From NCBI RefSeq assembly GCF_937616625.2, contig NC_065570.1, positions 22,530,046 through 22,594,045 of the forward strand: DNA of 64,000 nt. The letters are read 5' to 3'. Made by a program: the position numbers and the translations under genes. The stretch is from Mercurialis annua. Lineage: Eukaryota; Streptophyta; Magnoliopsida; Malpighiales; Euphorbiaceae. Below, one piece after another: positions 12,819-25,257 of this stretch (position 1 is its first letter; each line of letters opens with the position of its first letter). The notes beneath the pieces were generated by a model. That model was not told where the DNA came from. It was given only the letters and a program-made list of their open reading frames with translations, and did no database searches.

Positions 12819-14910
12819 ATTACAAAACAAAACCAAATGTTTCATCTTTATAGCAATCTAGGCCAAACTTTTACAAAAGTTACGAAACAAATCCAAAGGT
12901 TTCACATTTTTAGCGATTGAAGCCAAACGTTTACAAACGTTATGAAACAAAACCAAATGTTTTACCTTTTTAGCGATTGAAGCCAAACGTTTACAAACAT
13001 TACGAAGCAAAACCAAACATTTCACCTATTTAGGAATTGAAGCCAAATGTTTACAAACGTTATGAAACAAATCCAAACATTTCACATTTTTAGCGATTTA
13101 AGCCAAACATTTAAATCGTTTATACACGTTACGAAACAAATCCAAACGTTTCACATTTTTAGCGATTTAAGATAAATATTTACAAACGGTTCACCTTTTT
13201 AGATATTTAAGCCAAACCTTTAAAATGTTACAAAACCAATCCAAACGTTTAAAACGTTACGAAAAAAATCCAAACATTTCATCTTTTTTAGCGATTTAAA
13301 CCAAACGTTTAAAACGTTACGAAACAAATTCAAACGTTTCACTTTTTTAGCGATTTAAGCCAAATGTTAACAACGCTACGAAACCAATCCTAACATTTAA
13401 AACGTTACGAAATAAATTCTAACATTTCACATTTTTAGCGATTTAAGCAAGACGTTCAAAACGTTACGAAACAAATCCTAATGTTTCACATTTGCAGCGA
13501 TTTAAGCCAAACGTTTACAAATGTTATAAAACAAATCCAAACGTTTCACCTTTTTAGCGATTTAAGTCAAAATGTTTATAAACATTTCGAAACAAATCCA
13601 AATGTTTCACCTTTTTAGCGATTTAAGCCAAACTTTTACAAATGTTACGAAAAAAAACCAAATGTTTCACCTTTTTAGCGATTTCTACCAAAAGTTTAAA
13701 ATGTTACAAAACTAATTCAAACGTTTAAAACATTACGAAACCAATCCAAACGTTTACGAAACAAGACCAAACGTTTCCCTTTTTTAGCGATTTATGCAAA
13801 ACGTTTAAAACGTTACGAAACCAATCCCAATGTTTCACATTTTTTTAGCGATATAAGCCAAACGGTTACAAACGTTACGAAACAAATACTAACATTTCAC
13901 CTTTTTAGCGATTTAAGCCAAACATTAAAAAACGTTATGAAACAAAAACAAACCAAACGTTTCCCCTTTTTAGCGATTTAAGCCAAACGTTTACAAACAT
14001 TACGAAAGAAATCCAAACGATTTGCCTTTTTAGCGATTTGAGCTGAACGTTTACAAATGCTACGAAACAAATCCAATCGTTTCACCTTTTTAGAGATTTA
14101 AGCCAAACGTATAAAACTTTACGGAAAAAAACCAAACGTTTCACCTTTTTTGCGATTTAAGACAAACATTTACAAACGTTCCGAAACAAATCCAAACATT
14201 TCCTCTTTTTATCAATTTATGCCAAACATTTAAAACGTTACGAAACTTATCCAAACGTATAAAACGTTACGAAACAAATCCAAACGTTTCACCTTTTTAG
14301 CGATTTAAGTCAAAATGTTTACAAACATTTTGAAACAAATCCAAATGTTTCACCTTTTTAGCTATTTAAGCCAAACTTTTACAAACGCTACGAAAAAAAA
14401 CCAAATATTTCACGTTTTTAGTGATTTCTACCAAAAGTTTAAAATGTTACAAAACTAATTCAAACGTTTAAAACATTACGAAACCAATCCAAACGTTTAC
14501 GAAACAAGACCAAACGTTTCCCTTTTTTAGCAATTTATGCAAAACGTTTAAAACGTTACGAAACCAATCCCAACGTTTCATATTTTTTAGCGATATAGGC
14601 CAAACAGTTACAAACGTTACGAAACAAATACTAACATTTTACGTTTTTAGCGATTTAAGCCAAACATTATAAAACGTTATGAAACAAAAACAAACCAAAC
14701 GTTTCCCCCTTTTTAGCGATTTAAGCCAAACGTTTACAAACATTATGAAAGAAATCCAAACGATTTGCCTTTTTAGCGATTTAAGCTGAACATTTACAAA
14801 CGTTACGAAACAAATCCAATCTTGTCACCTATTTAGCGATTTAGGCGAAACGTATAAAGCTTTACGAAACAAAACCAAACGTTTCACCTTTTTTGCGATT
14901 TAAGACAAAC
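12819..14910 (+). repeat. Satellite higher-order repeat, copy 3 (~2.09 kb)
   Basis: Third copy: TTTATACACG junction at about 13110, AAGTCAAAATG at 13564 and 14307, and AACAAGACC at 13760 and 14503. It runs about 100 bp further into its second sub-block (to about 15010) than the other copies before ordinary monomers resume, so it looks like the terminal unit of the higher-order array. Confidence 0.86.
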
Positions 14911-17134
14911 ATTTACAAACGTTACGAAACAAATCCAAACATTTCCCCTTTTTATTAATTTATGCCAAACATTTAAAACGTTACGAAACTTATCCAAATG
15001 TTTAAAACGTTACAAAACAAATCCAAACGTTTCAACTTTTTAGGGATTTAAGCAAAAGGTTTAAACTGTTACGAAACTAATCTAAACGTTTAAAACGTTA
15101 TGAAACCAATCCAAACGTTTAAAACGTTACGAAAACAAATCAAAACGTTTCATCTTTTTAGCGATTTAAGCCAAACGTTTAAAAACGTTACGAAACAAAA
15201 CCAAACGTTTCACCTTTTTAGGGATTTAAGCCAAACATTTAAAACACTACGAAACCAATCCAAACATTTAATACGTTACGAAAAAAATCCAAAAGTTTCG
15301 CCTTATTAGCGATTTAATCCAAATGTTTACAAACGTTACGAAACAAAACCAAACATTTCACCTTTTAAGCAATTTAAGCCATATAGGTAGCAACGTTACG
15401 AAACAAATCAAAACGTTTCACATTTTTAGCGTTTTAAGCGAAACATTTACAAACGTTACGAAACAAATCAAAACGGTTCACCTTTTAGCGATTTAAGCCA
15501 AACATTTAAAACGTCACGAAACCAATCGTTTAAAACGTTACGAAATAAATCCAAACGTTAAACCTTTTTCGCGATTTAAGCCAAACGTTACGAAACAAAT
15601 CCAAACCTTTCACCATTTTACTGATTTAAGCCAAACATTTACAAATGATACTAAACAAATACAAACATTTCACCTTTTTAGCGATTTAAGCCAAACGTTT
15701 ACAAACGTTTCGAAACAAATCCAAACGTTTCACATTTTTAGCGATTTAGGCCAAACGTTACGAAATAAATCCAAACATTTCACCTTTTAAGCGATTTAAG
15801 AAAAACGTTTACAAACGTTACGAAACAAATCCAAACGTTTCCTATTTTTAGCGATTTAAGCCAAACGTTTACAAACTTTACGAAACAAAACCAAACGTTT
15901 CACCTTTTTTGCTATTTAAGCCAAACGTTTACAAACGTTACGAAACAAATCCAAACGTTTCACATTTTAGTGATTTAAGCCAAAAGTTAACAAACGTTGT
16001 GAAACAAATTCAAACGTTTCACCTTTTTAAAAATTTAAGCCAAATGTTTAAAACGTTACGAAACCAATCCAAACATTTAAAACGTTATGAAACAAATCCA
16101 AACATTTCACCTTTTTAGCGATTTAAGCCAAATGTTTACAAACGTTACCAAACCAATCCAAACGTTTAAAACGTTACGAAACAAATCCAAACGTTTCCCC
16201 TTTTTAGAGATTTAAGCCAAACGTTTACATATGTTACGAAACAAATCCAAACGTTATACCTTGTTAGCGATTTAAGCCAAACATTTAAAACGTTACAAAA
16301 CCAATCAACACATTTTAAACTTTATGAAACAAATCAAAATGTTTCACATTTTTAGCGATTTAAGGGAAACGTTTACGAACGTTCTAAAACAAATCTAAAC
16401 GTTCACCTTTTTAGCGATTTAAGCCAAACATTTACAAACGTTACGAAACCAAAGACGTTAGAAATTAAATCAAAACGTTTTACCTTTTTAACGATTTAAA
16501 CCAAACGTTTAAAACGTTACGAAACCAACCAAAACGTTTAAAACGTTACAAATAAAATCTAAATGTTTCACCTTTTTAGCGATTTAATCCAAATGTTTAT
16601 AAACGTTACGAAACAAATCCAAACGTTTGACCCTTTTAACAATTTAAGCCAAACGTTTAAAACGTTACGAAATAAATCCAAACATTTAACCTTTTTAGCG
16701 ATTTAAGCCTAACGTTTAAAATGTTACGAAACCAATCCAAATGTTTCACCCTTTTAGCGATTTAAGCCAAACGTTTAAAACATAACGAAACCAATCCAAA
16801 TGTTTAAAACATTACGAAACAAATAAAAGCGTTTACAAATGTTACAGGACATATCCTAACGTTTCACCCTTTTAGCGATATAAACCAAACATTTCCAAAC
16901 TTTACGAAACAAATCCAAACGTTTCACCTTTATAGAGTTTTAAGCCAAACGTTTAAAACGTTACGAAACCAATCCAAACGTTTAAAACATTACGAAACAA
17001 ATCCAAATGTTTCACCTTTTTTGCGATTTAAGCCAAACATTTACAAATGTTACGAAACAAATCCAAACGTGTCACATTTTTACTGATCGAAGCCAAATAT
17101 TTACAAAAGTTGCAAAACAAAACCAAATGTTTCA
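14911..17134 (+). repeat. 60-bp satellite, forward block
   Basis: Forward monomers without the 2.08-kb higher-order pattern. Small open frames (15100-15309, 15909-16118, and 17007-17219, which runs into the LTR) arise because the 60-bp period keeps frame. The block stops at TTTCACCT next to the retrotransposon remnant at 17135. Confidence 0.94.
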
Positions 17135-17137
17135 CCT

Positions 17138-17153
17138 CAAAAGGTGTGAAGAA
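17138..17153 (+). promoter_or_regulatory. Polypurine tract remnant
   Basis: Purine-rich sequence directly before the TGTAATACCC LTR start, the normal place for the plus-strand primer. It marks the retained internal scrap of the element, since satellite begins immediately to its left. Confidence 0.6.
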
Positions 17154-17709
17154 TGTAATACCCCGTGTTTTCTGACTTGTTTTGGTGGTTTTGTTGTCCG
17201 TTTAAAGTTTGGTTTGTGATGGACTTTGGTTGTGTTTTCGCTTCGTCATGTTCTCGTTGTGATTCCGACTTGTTTTCGGATCGATATATGTTCAGATTAG
17301 CATATGTGATACCTTGGTTGTGTCATGTTGAGTGACTTATGTGTCCCCCTTGAAACTCTAAGTATTTGATGTTGAATTGATTCATTTCCGGGTTGTTATC
17401 GAATCAATGTTTACATGATTCCCAAATCTGCCATGATGTAGTAAAACGTCCATATCACTTAATGCAACCGTCTGATTGGGCTGCATTTTGGATATGTTGT
17501 ACCTAAGAGGATTATCTTTTATTCGACCGTTCGGATCATCGTTTTGACTTATTTTCAGGTCATCCGGACCTATGAACCGGACCTGCTGGGTAGATCAAGC
17601 CGTAGGTCCGGTCCACTTCGTTTTTTGGGTTCCAGTGAGTAAACCGGTTATATAACCAGTTCTACTGGGCAGAACCGGCCATATAACGGGTTGGGTTCAT
17701 TTTGGCGGC

Positions 17710-17718
17710 TTTAAATAG
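17710..17718 (+). promoter_or_regulatory. Candidate TATA box of the LTR
   Basis: TTTAAATAG followed by a pyrimidine/A-rich leader, about 560 bp inside the LTR. Weak, position-based evidence. Confidence 0.3.
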
Positions 17719-19488
17719 ACTTTTACTCAACCTAAACAGCCCCAATTCAATTTTTAAAACTCTAAACTCATTCTAAACTATTCCTAGACGATTTACCTTC
17801 AAAACATTGGTTCCTCAATCAATTGGTAAGTGATTAATCCATCTCTTTTCATTCCAAATATTTGATTCATCATTTGATTCGATTAGTGGTTTATCTTGTC
17901 TTTTGATTCCATTCTTGTAGCGTTGGATCTACCTTGTTTATGAGGTATCTAATCATTTCTAATCTCTATTATTGTGAATCAAGTGTGTTGTGGTTATCGT
18001 TTGTGTTGTATTTGCGAGATGTATGTTGTTGTGGCTTTTGGTTGTATGTTTAGTTGCTGATTTATTCTTGATCTAGAATGGATATATCATATTTGAATTG
18101 TCAAGGCATGTTGTGTTGTTAAAGGTAATCGATTATGCTTGGGTTGTTTTTGTTTTGTTTATGCGTGTTTATGGGTTTCAATCAAATTGGAATCTTAGGG
18201 CTGCCCATGTTCAAATTTCTATGATATTATTGTTTGGATTTCAATTATGTCAATTCATATTAGGAAGGTTAGGTTATATGACTATCGATTTGTTATTTTA
18301 TTATACCTTGTATCATTTGATTTGTACGCCTTTGGTTGGTTATTGAATCCGAATTGAGTTATTTAATCGCTAGTTCATGTGAGGTTTAGAATTATGGATT
18401 CATTTGGATATTATAAATTGTTTGGTTGCTTAGATTTGTCCAAGCATGATTATAGGGCTCATTTGCATGTCTTTGCGATTCATAATTGTTGGGCTATCTA
18501 TTGTTGTTTTGAATCCAAGTTTGGTGATTGTTAAATGAGTTGGTATGTTGATGAATGCCTATAAACTGTTTTGGCTTAATTTAAATGTTTAGGGCTGTTT
18601 TGTATAATATTTTTAGGATAATATTATACATGGATTGTGGTGTTCATTTTATGTTGGTTTATGCCTATACTAAACTAAGAAATGTTTGGGCATGATGAAT
18701 ACGCTTATCTTTAATTTGTTTGATAAGTCGTGTTTTGACTTGTGTTGTCTTTTAAAGCGTGTTGGTTCATTATGGATTTTATGAAACACTTTGTTGCGAG
18801 TTAATTAATTGGTTAGTTAAACGATATTAAGTTCCTTGCTTTTCAAACTCGGGTTTTAAATTATTATTTGATTACGAATTTTAAACATTTGTTTACAACT
18901 TGGTTATGTTGAGTCGGGTTAGACTTGGTTCGCCCGACATGTGACTTAATCTTGGAAGTCTTTGTTGACTCGGCAAAGTACCATTTTGGGCTTTGAAATG
19001 TTTTACCAAATGGTTTGAAAAGGTTTCCGGATTATGTTTTCTAATGGAACTCAATAGGGCTTAACTTGTTGTATGGTTTTAACTATAGTTTGAGTTTGTG
19101 TATTTACTCTATATTTGTCTTTTGTGTTAGCATTGATTTTGGTTTTGTGCTAGTCCTATGTGGTGTCTAGTACTCTCTAGAGTTAGGGGATGATATTAAT
19201 TACGATTATGTTTTCTTAGACTCGTCGACTGTTCGTGCGTCGAAGTCAAATCAGGTTTAGTTGCTTGCCAGGTTTATCACGTGGATTCGCAAGCAGTGAG
19301 TTTGTACTTACTATTTAATGCTTTATTAAGTAAATTGTTATTATAATATCTATATATATATATATATTGTATACGTACAATTGCGAACTGGTTTTCCATT
19401 ATGGCTCTTAGTTGGAACATGCTACCTAATGGGCATCATTAGGACTGCGTGCGCACCGGTATTAATCTAGATAAGGTATGTGATATGT

Positions 19489-19616
19489 GGTGGTAACTCG
19501 GTGTGAGCATAGCTCTCGGGACCAGTAGAATAATTCGGTGTAGCTCAGCTCTCGGGATTCTGGTTATGGATTAAGAATGGTTGGTGGTAACTCGGTGTAG
19601 CTCAGCTCTCGGGACT
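19489..19616 (+). repeat. Three imperfect repeats in the LTR
   Basis: CTCGGTGTAGCTCAGCTCTC-like units, each followed by GGGA, recur at about 19496-19522, 19533-19557 and 19591-19614. The first has GAGCAT in place of AGCTC. They are short LTR-internal repeats of unknown role. Confidence 0.7.
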
Positions 19617-20213
19617 AGGCCTATTGGATTATGGTTATATTTAGTATTGTGGATTAGGGTTCCAACTATTATACGTAATGTTTATTTTAAATGTTTTAAA
19701 AGGGTTTTAAAGGTTTTCTACTTGATAAATGTAAATAGTGGTATGAACTCATCTCAGTATATCTGACCTCGTTGTTTTCCCTATTTTTCCAGGGTTATGA
19801 TTTGAGCAAGTCAGCCGCTCTCCGATTCTTTATTTCCTCAGAGGTTTTACTTTATTTAATAAAGTTACTAAAACTGATTTTATTCTTAGACCGCAGTAGT
19901 AATTAGAAGTCTTATATGTCTAATACTTGTAATAAACTTATTAAATGGATTATTGATGTATTGGCATTCTTAAATTGACTTGGGTTAATATGTACTTTTG
20001 CCATGTTTAAGACTCAGAGTTTGCTTAGCACTTATTAATAAATGTTATGTATTATGAACTATTAGAACTAGGCTGAAGTCTCGGTTGCCCCCGAGCATTG
20101 GTTTTCTTGCAGGTTATGTATTTGTTGGTTATCTGCAAGGCTAGCTACGAGTTTTATTACAACCATACCCACACCCTAGCGCCGGTCGCGATTCATAAAA
20201 ATGGGTCGTGACA

Positions 20214-23025
20214 GAAACATTTGGATATTTTTTGTAACATTTGTAAATGTTTGGATTAAATTTCTAAAAAGGTGAAACGTTTGGATTTTGTTTTGTTATG
20301 TCTATAAACCTTTGGCTCAATTTGCTATAAAGGTGAAACGTTTGGATTTGTTTTGTAATGTTTGTAAACGTTTGGATCAAATTGCTAAAAAGGTGAAATA
20401 TTTGGTTTTGTTTTGTAATGTTTGTAAAGGTTTGGCTTAAATCGCTAATAAAGTGAAACGTTTGGATTTCTTTTGTAACGTTTGTAAACGTTTGGCTTAA
20501 ATCGCTAAAAAGGTAAAACATTTGGATTTGCTTTGTAACGTTTGTAAACGTTTGGCTTTGTTTTGTAACGTTCGTAAACGTATGGCTTAAATTGCTAAAA
20601 AAGTGAAACGGTTGGATTTGTTTTGTAACGTTTGTAAATGTTTGGCTTAAACTGATAAAAAGGTGAACCGTTTGGATTTCTTTCGTAAGGTTTGTTAACG
20701 TTTGGCTTAATCGCTAAAAAGGTGAAACGTTTGGCTTTGTTTTGTAACGATTGTGAACGTTTCGCTTAAATAACTAAAAAGTTGAAACATTTGGATTTAT
20801 TTCGTAACATATTTAAACGTTTGGTGTTGTTTTGAAACGTTTGAGAACGTTTGGCTTAAATCTCTAAAAAGGTTAAACGTTTGGATTTGTTTTGTAACGT
20901 TTGGCTTAAATCGCTAAAAAGGTGAAATGCTTGGATTTGTTTTGTAACGTTTGTAAACGTTTAACTCAAAGTGCTAAAAAGGTGAAACGTTTGGATTTGT
21001 TTGGTAATGTTTATAAACGTTTGGCTCAAATTTCTAAAAAGGGGAAACATTTGGTTTTGTTTAGTAATGCTTGTAAATGTTTGGCTTAAATCGCTAAAAA
21101 AGTGAAACGTTTGGATTTGTTTTGTAGCGTTTGTAAACGTTTGGCTCAAATTGCTAAAAAGGTGAAACGTTTGGATTTGTTTTATAGCGCTTGTAAAAAT
21201 TTGGCTTCAATCGGTAAAAAGGTGAAAAGTTTGGTTTTGTTTTGTATCGTTTTAAACGTTTGGTTTTGTTTCTTAACCTTTGTAAACGTTTGGCTTCAAT
21301 CGCTAAAAAGGTGAAACGTTTGGATTTGTTTTATAACGTTTGTAAACGTTTGGTTTCAATTGCTAAAAAGGGAAAACGTTTGGATTTGTTTCGTAACGTA
21401 TGCAAACGTTTGTAAACGTTTGGCTTAAATCGCTAAAAAGGTGAAACGTTTGGATTTGTTTCGTAATGTTTTAAACATTTATATTTGTTTGGTAATGTTT
21501 GTAATCGTTTGGCTCAAATTTCTAAAAAGGGGAAACGTTTAGATTTGTTTTGTAACATTTGTAAACGTTTCGCTCAAATTGCTAAAAAGGTGAAACGATT
21601 GGATTTGTTTCGTAACATTTGTAAACGTTTTGCTTCAATCGCTAAAAAGGTGAAACGTTTGGATTTGTTTTGTAACGTTTGTAAATGTTTGGCTTAAATC
21701 GCTAAAAAGGGGAAATGTTTGGTTTTGTTCTGTAACGTTTGGCTTCAATTGCTAAAAAGGTGAAACGTTTGGATTTGTTTCGTGACGTTTGAAACGCTTG
21801 GATTTGTTTCGTAACGTTTGTAAACGTTTGGTTTTGTTTTGTAACGTTTGTAAACGTTTAGCTTAAATCGCTAAACGGTTGGCTTCAATCGCTAAAAAGG
21901 TGAAACGTTTGGATTAGTTTTTTAACGTTTGTAAACGTTTGGCTTAAATCGCTAAAAAGGAGAAACGTTTGATTTTGTTTCGTAACATTTGTATACGTTT
22001 GGCTTAAATCACTAAAAATATGAAACATTTGGATTTGTTTCGTAATGTTTTAAATGTTTGGTTTTTTTTGCTAAAAAAGTTAAACATTTGGATTTGTTTA
22101 GTAACGTTTTAAATGTTTAGTTTTGTATTGTAGCGTTTGTAAACATTTGGCTTCAATCGCTAAAAAGGTGATACGTTTGGATTTGTTTCATAACGTTTGT
22201 AAACATTTGGCTTAAATCGCTAAAAAGGTGAAACTTTTGGATTTGTTTCGTAATGTTTGTAAACGTTTGGCTTCAATCGCTAAAAGGTGAAACATTTGGA
22301 TTTGTTTTGTAACGTTTGTTAACGTTTGGCTTCAATCGTTAAAAAGGTGAAACATTTTGATTTGTTTCGAAATGTTTTAATCATTTGGTTTTGTTTTGTA
22401 AAGTTTATAAACGTTTGGCTTCTATTGCTAAAAAGGGGAAATGTTTGGATTTGTTTTGTCAAGATTGTAAACGGTTGGCTTCAATCGCTAAAAAGGTGAA
22501 ACATTCGGATTTATTTTGTATCGTTTTAAACGATTGACTTCAATCGCTAAAAAGGTGAAATGTTTGATTTTTTTTGAAACGTTTCTAAACGTTTGGCTTA
22601 AATCACAAAAAAGTAAAATCATTTGGATTTGTTTTGTAAAGTTTGTAAACGTTTAGCTTAAATTGCTAAAAAGGTGAAACATTTGGATTTATTTCGTAAC
22701 GTTTTAAACGTTTGGTTTTGTTTCGTAACGTTTGTAAATGTTTGGCTTCAATTGCTAAATAAGGTGAAACGCTTGGTTTTGTTTCATAACGTTTGTAAAC
22801 GTTTAGTTTCAATCGCTAAAAAGGTGAAACATTTGGATTTGTTTCATAACGTTTTAAACGTTTGGATTTGTTTTATAACGTTTGTAAACGTTTTGCTTAA
22901 ATCGCTAAAAAGGGGAAACTTTTGGATTTATTTTGTAACGTTTATAAACTTTTGTCTTAAATAGCTAAAAAGATGAAATCGCTAAAAAGGTGAAACTTTT
23001 GAATTTGTTTCGTAAAGTTATAACG
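20214..23025 (-). repeat. 60-bp satellite, long reverse block
   Basis: Almost uninterrupted minus-strand monomers for 2.8 kb. Compared with the blocks before 17 kb, full 60-bp units (TTTGTAAACG) dominate over 29-bp units. All open frames here (for example 20264-20521, 22674-22964) are satellite-encoded 20-residue periodic peptides. The switch back to forward is at about 23025. Confidence 0.95.
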
Positions 23026-24265
23026 CTTTAAAACGTTACAAAACAAATCCAAACGTTTCACCTTTTTAGCACTTCAATCCAAACGTTTCCCCTTTATAGC
23101 GATTTAAGCCAAACGTTTACAAACGTTACGAAACAAATCCAAACGTTTCACCTTTTTAGCAATTTGAGCCAAAGTTACAAAACAAATCCATATGTTTCAC
23201 CTTTTTAGCAATTTAAGCCAAACGTTTACAAATGATACGAAATAAAACCAAACGTTTAACCTTTTTAGCGATTTAAGCCAAACATTTACAAACGTCTCGA
23301 AACAAATCCAAGCGTTGTAAACGTTACGAAACAAAACCAAACATTTCATCTTTTTAGGGATTTAAGCCAAACGTTTAAAAAGATACGAAGCAAATCAAAA
23401 CGCTTCACCTTATTAGCAATTTAAGCCAAACGTTAACAAACGTTACAAAAGAAATCCAAACGTTTCACCTTTTTAGCGATTTAAGCCAAACATTTACAAA
23501 CGTTACAAAACAAAACCAAATGTTTCACATTTTTAGTGATTTAATCAAAATCTTTACAAAAGTTAAAAAACAAATACAGACATTTCACGTTTTTAGCGGT
23601 TGAAGCCAAACGTTTACAAATGTTATGAAAGCAAACCAAACATTTAATACGTTACGAAACAAATCCAAAGGTTTCACCTTTATAGCGATTTAAACCAAAC
23701 GTTTACAAACGTTACGAAACAAATCCAAACGTTTCACCTTTTTAGCAATTTAAGCCAAACGTTTACAAACGTTAAAAAACAAATTCAAGCGTTTCACCTT
23801 TTTAGCGATTTAAGCCAAATGTTTACAAATGTTACAAAACAAATCCAAGCATTTAAAACGTTACGAAACAAAACCAAACGTTTCCCCTTTTTAGCGATTT
23901 TAAGCCAAACATTTACGAAAGTTACAAAACAAATCCAAATGTTTCACCTTTTTAGCAATTTAAGCCAAACGTTTACAAACGTTACAAAACAAATCGGAAC
24001 GTTTCACCTTTTTTTTGAATTAAGCTAAACATTTACAAATGTTACAAAACAAATCCAAATGTTTCACCTTTTTAGCGATCTAAGCCAAACGTTTACAAAC
24101 GTTACAAAACAAATCTAAATATTTCACCTTTTTAGCAATTTAAGCCAATTGTTTACAAACGTTACAAAACAAAACCAAACGTTTGGCTTAAATCGTTAAA
24201 AAGGGGAAACATTTGGATTAAATCGCTAAAAAGGTGAAACGTTTGGATTTCTTTTGTAACGTTTG
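23026..24265 (+). repeat. 60-bp satellite, forward with short reverse tail
   Basis: Forward monomers to about 24184, then a flip inside AAACGTTT to about 80 bp of reverse monomers (24185-24265). These abut the truncated 5' LTR of the chromovirus. Confidence 0.93.
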
Positions 24266-25125
24266 AGACTTGATGAATTAAGTAAGTGAATAGATAGTGT
24301 TATGCTTGGTATATACGTTTGTTTGCAACTGCAAATGTGTGTTGATTTGAGTCGTAAATGCGCTTGTGAATTATGGCTTAATTGTTGGTGTGAGTCATGT
24401 TTATATTTTTAGAATCATGTCATGCTTATGTTTGGATATTAAATTAGAATTGCGATAGTCGTTGGTTGCCTATATGGCGATTTGGGCCAACGACGTGAGA
24501 ATGATTTATTGGTTGCCTAAAGGGCAATTCGGGCCAATAACGTATGTTGGTTGCCTATATGATGATTTGGGCCAACATGTGAATTATGCGCATGATTGAA
24601 TATCCTTTTATAAGCTTGATGTTGATTAAAATTGTGAGATTATGTTTGGTTTGAACTGACCATTGGATTGTTCTGTTGGTCATAATTATTGCCTATGTTG
24701 AATGGATTATCGCTTGAGTTATATATTAGTTACATGGAATGCTTATGAATTTGTATATTTAGTATGCATATATCTATTTTCTTATTGAGTTGCAAGCTCA
24801 CCCCTCTGTGTTGTTTTTTTTCAGGATATAAAATGTTGCATTGAGTCGACATTTGCATCTGATAGAGATTTCAGGTGGGCCAATGGAGAGTTCATTGCAC
24901 GTGCATATTTTGAAGTGTTGATGTGTATAATATAGATAATAGAACTTTTGTACTAAGAGTTTTTGTCTAGTGTTATGTATAAGTATTTGATGAGAGATAG
25001 TTTGAATGTTACAGTTACGCGATAAGTTAAAACTTTTGTGTTGAAACATAACTTATATTAAATGGATTTTGTGATGTTTGTTATAAATGTTTGAGTATAT
25101 AATGTTTTAATTTGAGGGTGTCACA
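24266..25125 (+). repeat. 5' LTR (3' portion) of the chromovirus
   Basis: Non-satellite sequence ending GGGTGTCACA at 25125, five bases before a PBS. That identifies it as the end of a 5' LTR. The LTR start is missing and is replaced by reverse satellite. Three repeats of the form GGTTGCC...GGGCCAA lie at about 24462-24494, 24508-24542 and 24546-24578. No gene is seen. Confidence 0.85.
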
Positions 25126-25130
25126 TTTAG

Positions 25131-25142
25131 TGGTATCAGAGC
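25131..25142 (+). promoter_or_regulatory. Primer binding site (initiator tRNA-Met type)
   Basis: TGGTATCAGAGC, complementary to the 3' end of plant initiator tRNA-Met (established for many plant LTR elements). It lies five bases after the LTR end. Confidence 0.93.
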
Positions 25143-25257
25143 AGGGATTCGATTCCCTATGGCGTAGAGTTGTGATGCATATTGACATAACATGCATAAC
25201 ATGCATAACATGATATACATATAATTGATGTAGTACATCTTCTATAGGATTGATGAG

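Larger units (their letters stand above)
17135..20213 (+). mobile_element. 3' end of a Ty3/gypsy element: PPT plus 3.06-kb LTR
   Basis: The LTR runs from TGTAATACCCCG at 17154 to GGGTCGTGACA ending at 20213. It is preceded by the purine-rich CAAAAGGTGTGAAGAA (17138-17153), which reads as a polypurine tract. This is therefore probably the 3' end of an element whose body is missing, rather than a solo LTR. The flanks (AAGAA left, GAAAC right) are not a matching TSD. The long LTR, its termini and the CTAGCGCCGGTCGCG string near the end fit Tekay/Del-like chromoviruses (family inference). Frames at 18098-18346 and 19581-19766 lie inside the LTR and show no domain. A (TA)n run sits at 19351-19367. 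Left satellite is forward, right satellite reverse. Confidence 0.85.

Noticed and set aside
8661..14910. CRISPR-like regular repeats
   Set aside because: Repeats are contiguous with no unique spacers, diverged, and in plant-type DNA; a satellite array explains them.
15040..15060. TTTAGGG-like strings suggesting telomeric repeats
   Set aside because: Isolated single variants of TTTTTAGCGATTT; no tandem TTTAGGG.
17134..17150. Apparent satellite strand flip just before the LTR (AAAAGGTG)
   Set aside because: Better explained as the retrotransposon polypurine tract preceding the TGTAATACCC LTR start.
18098..18346. 82-residue hydrophobic open frame
   Set aside because: Inside the 3.06-kb LTR. 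The hydrophobic look comes from T-rich sequence, and no family is recognised.
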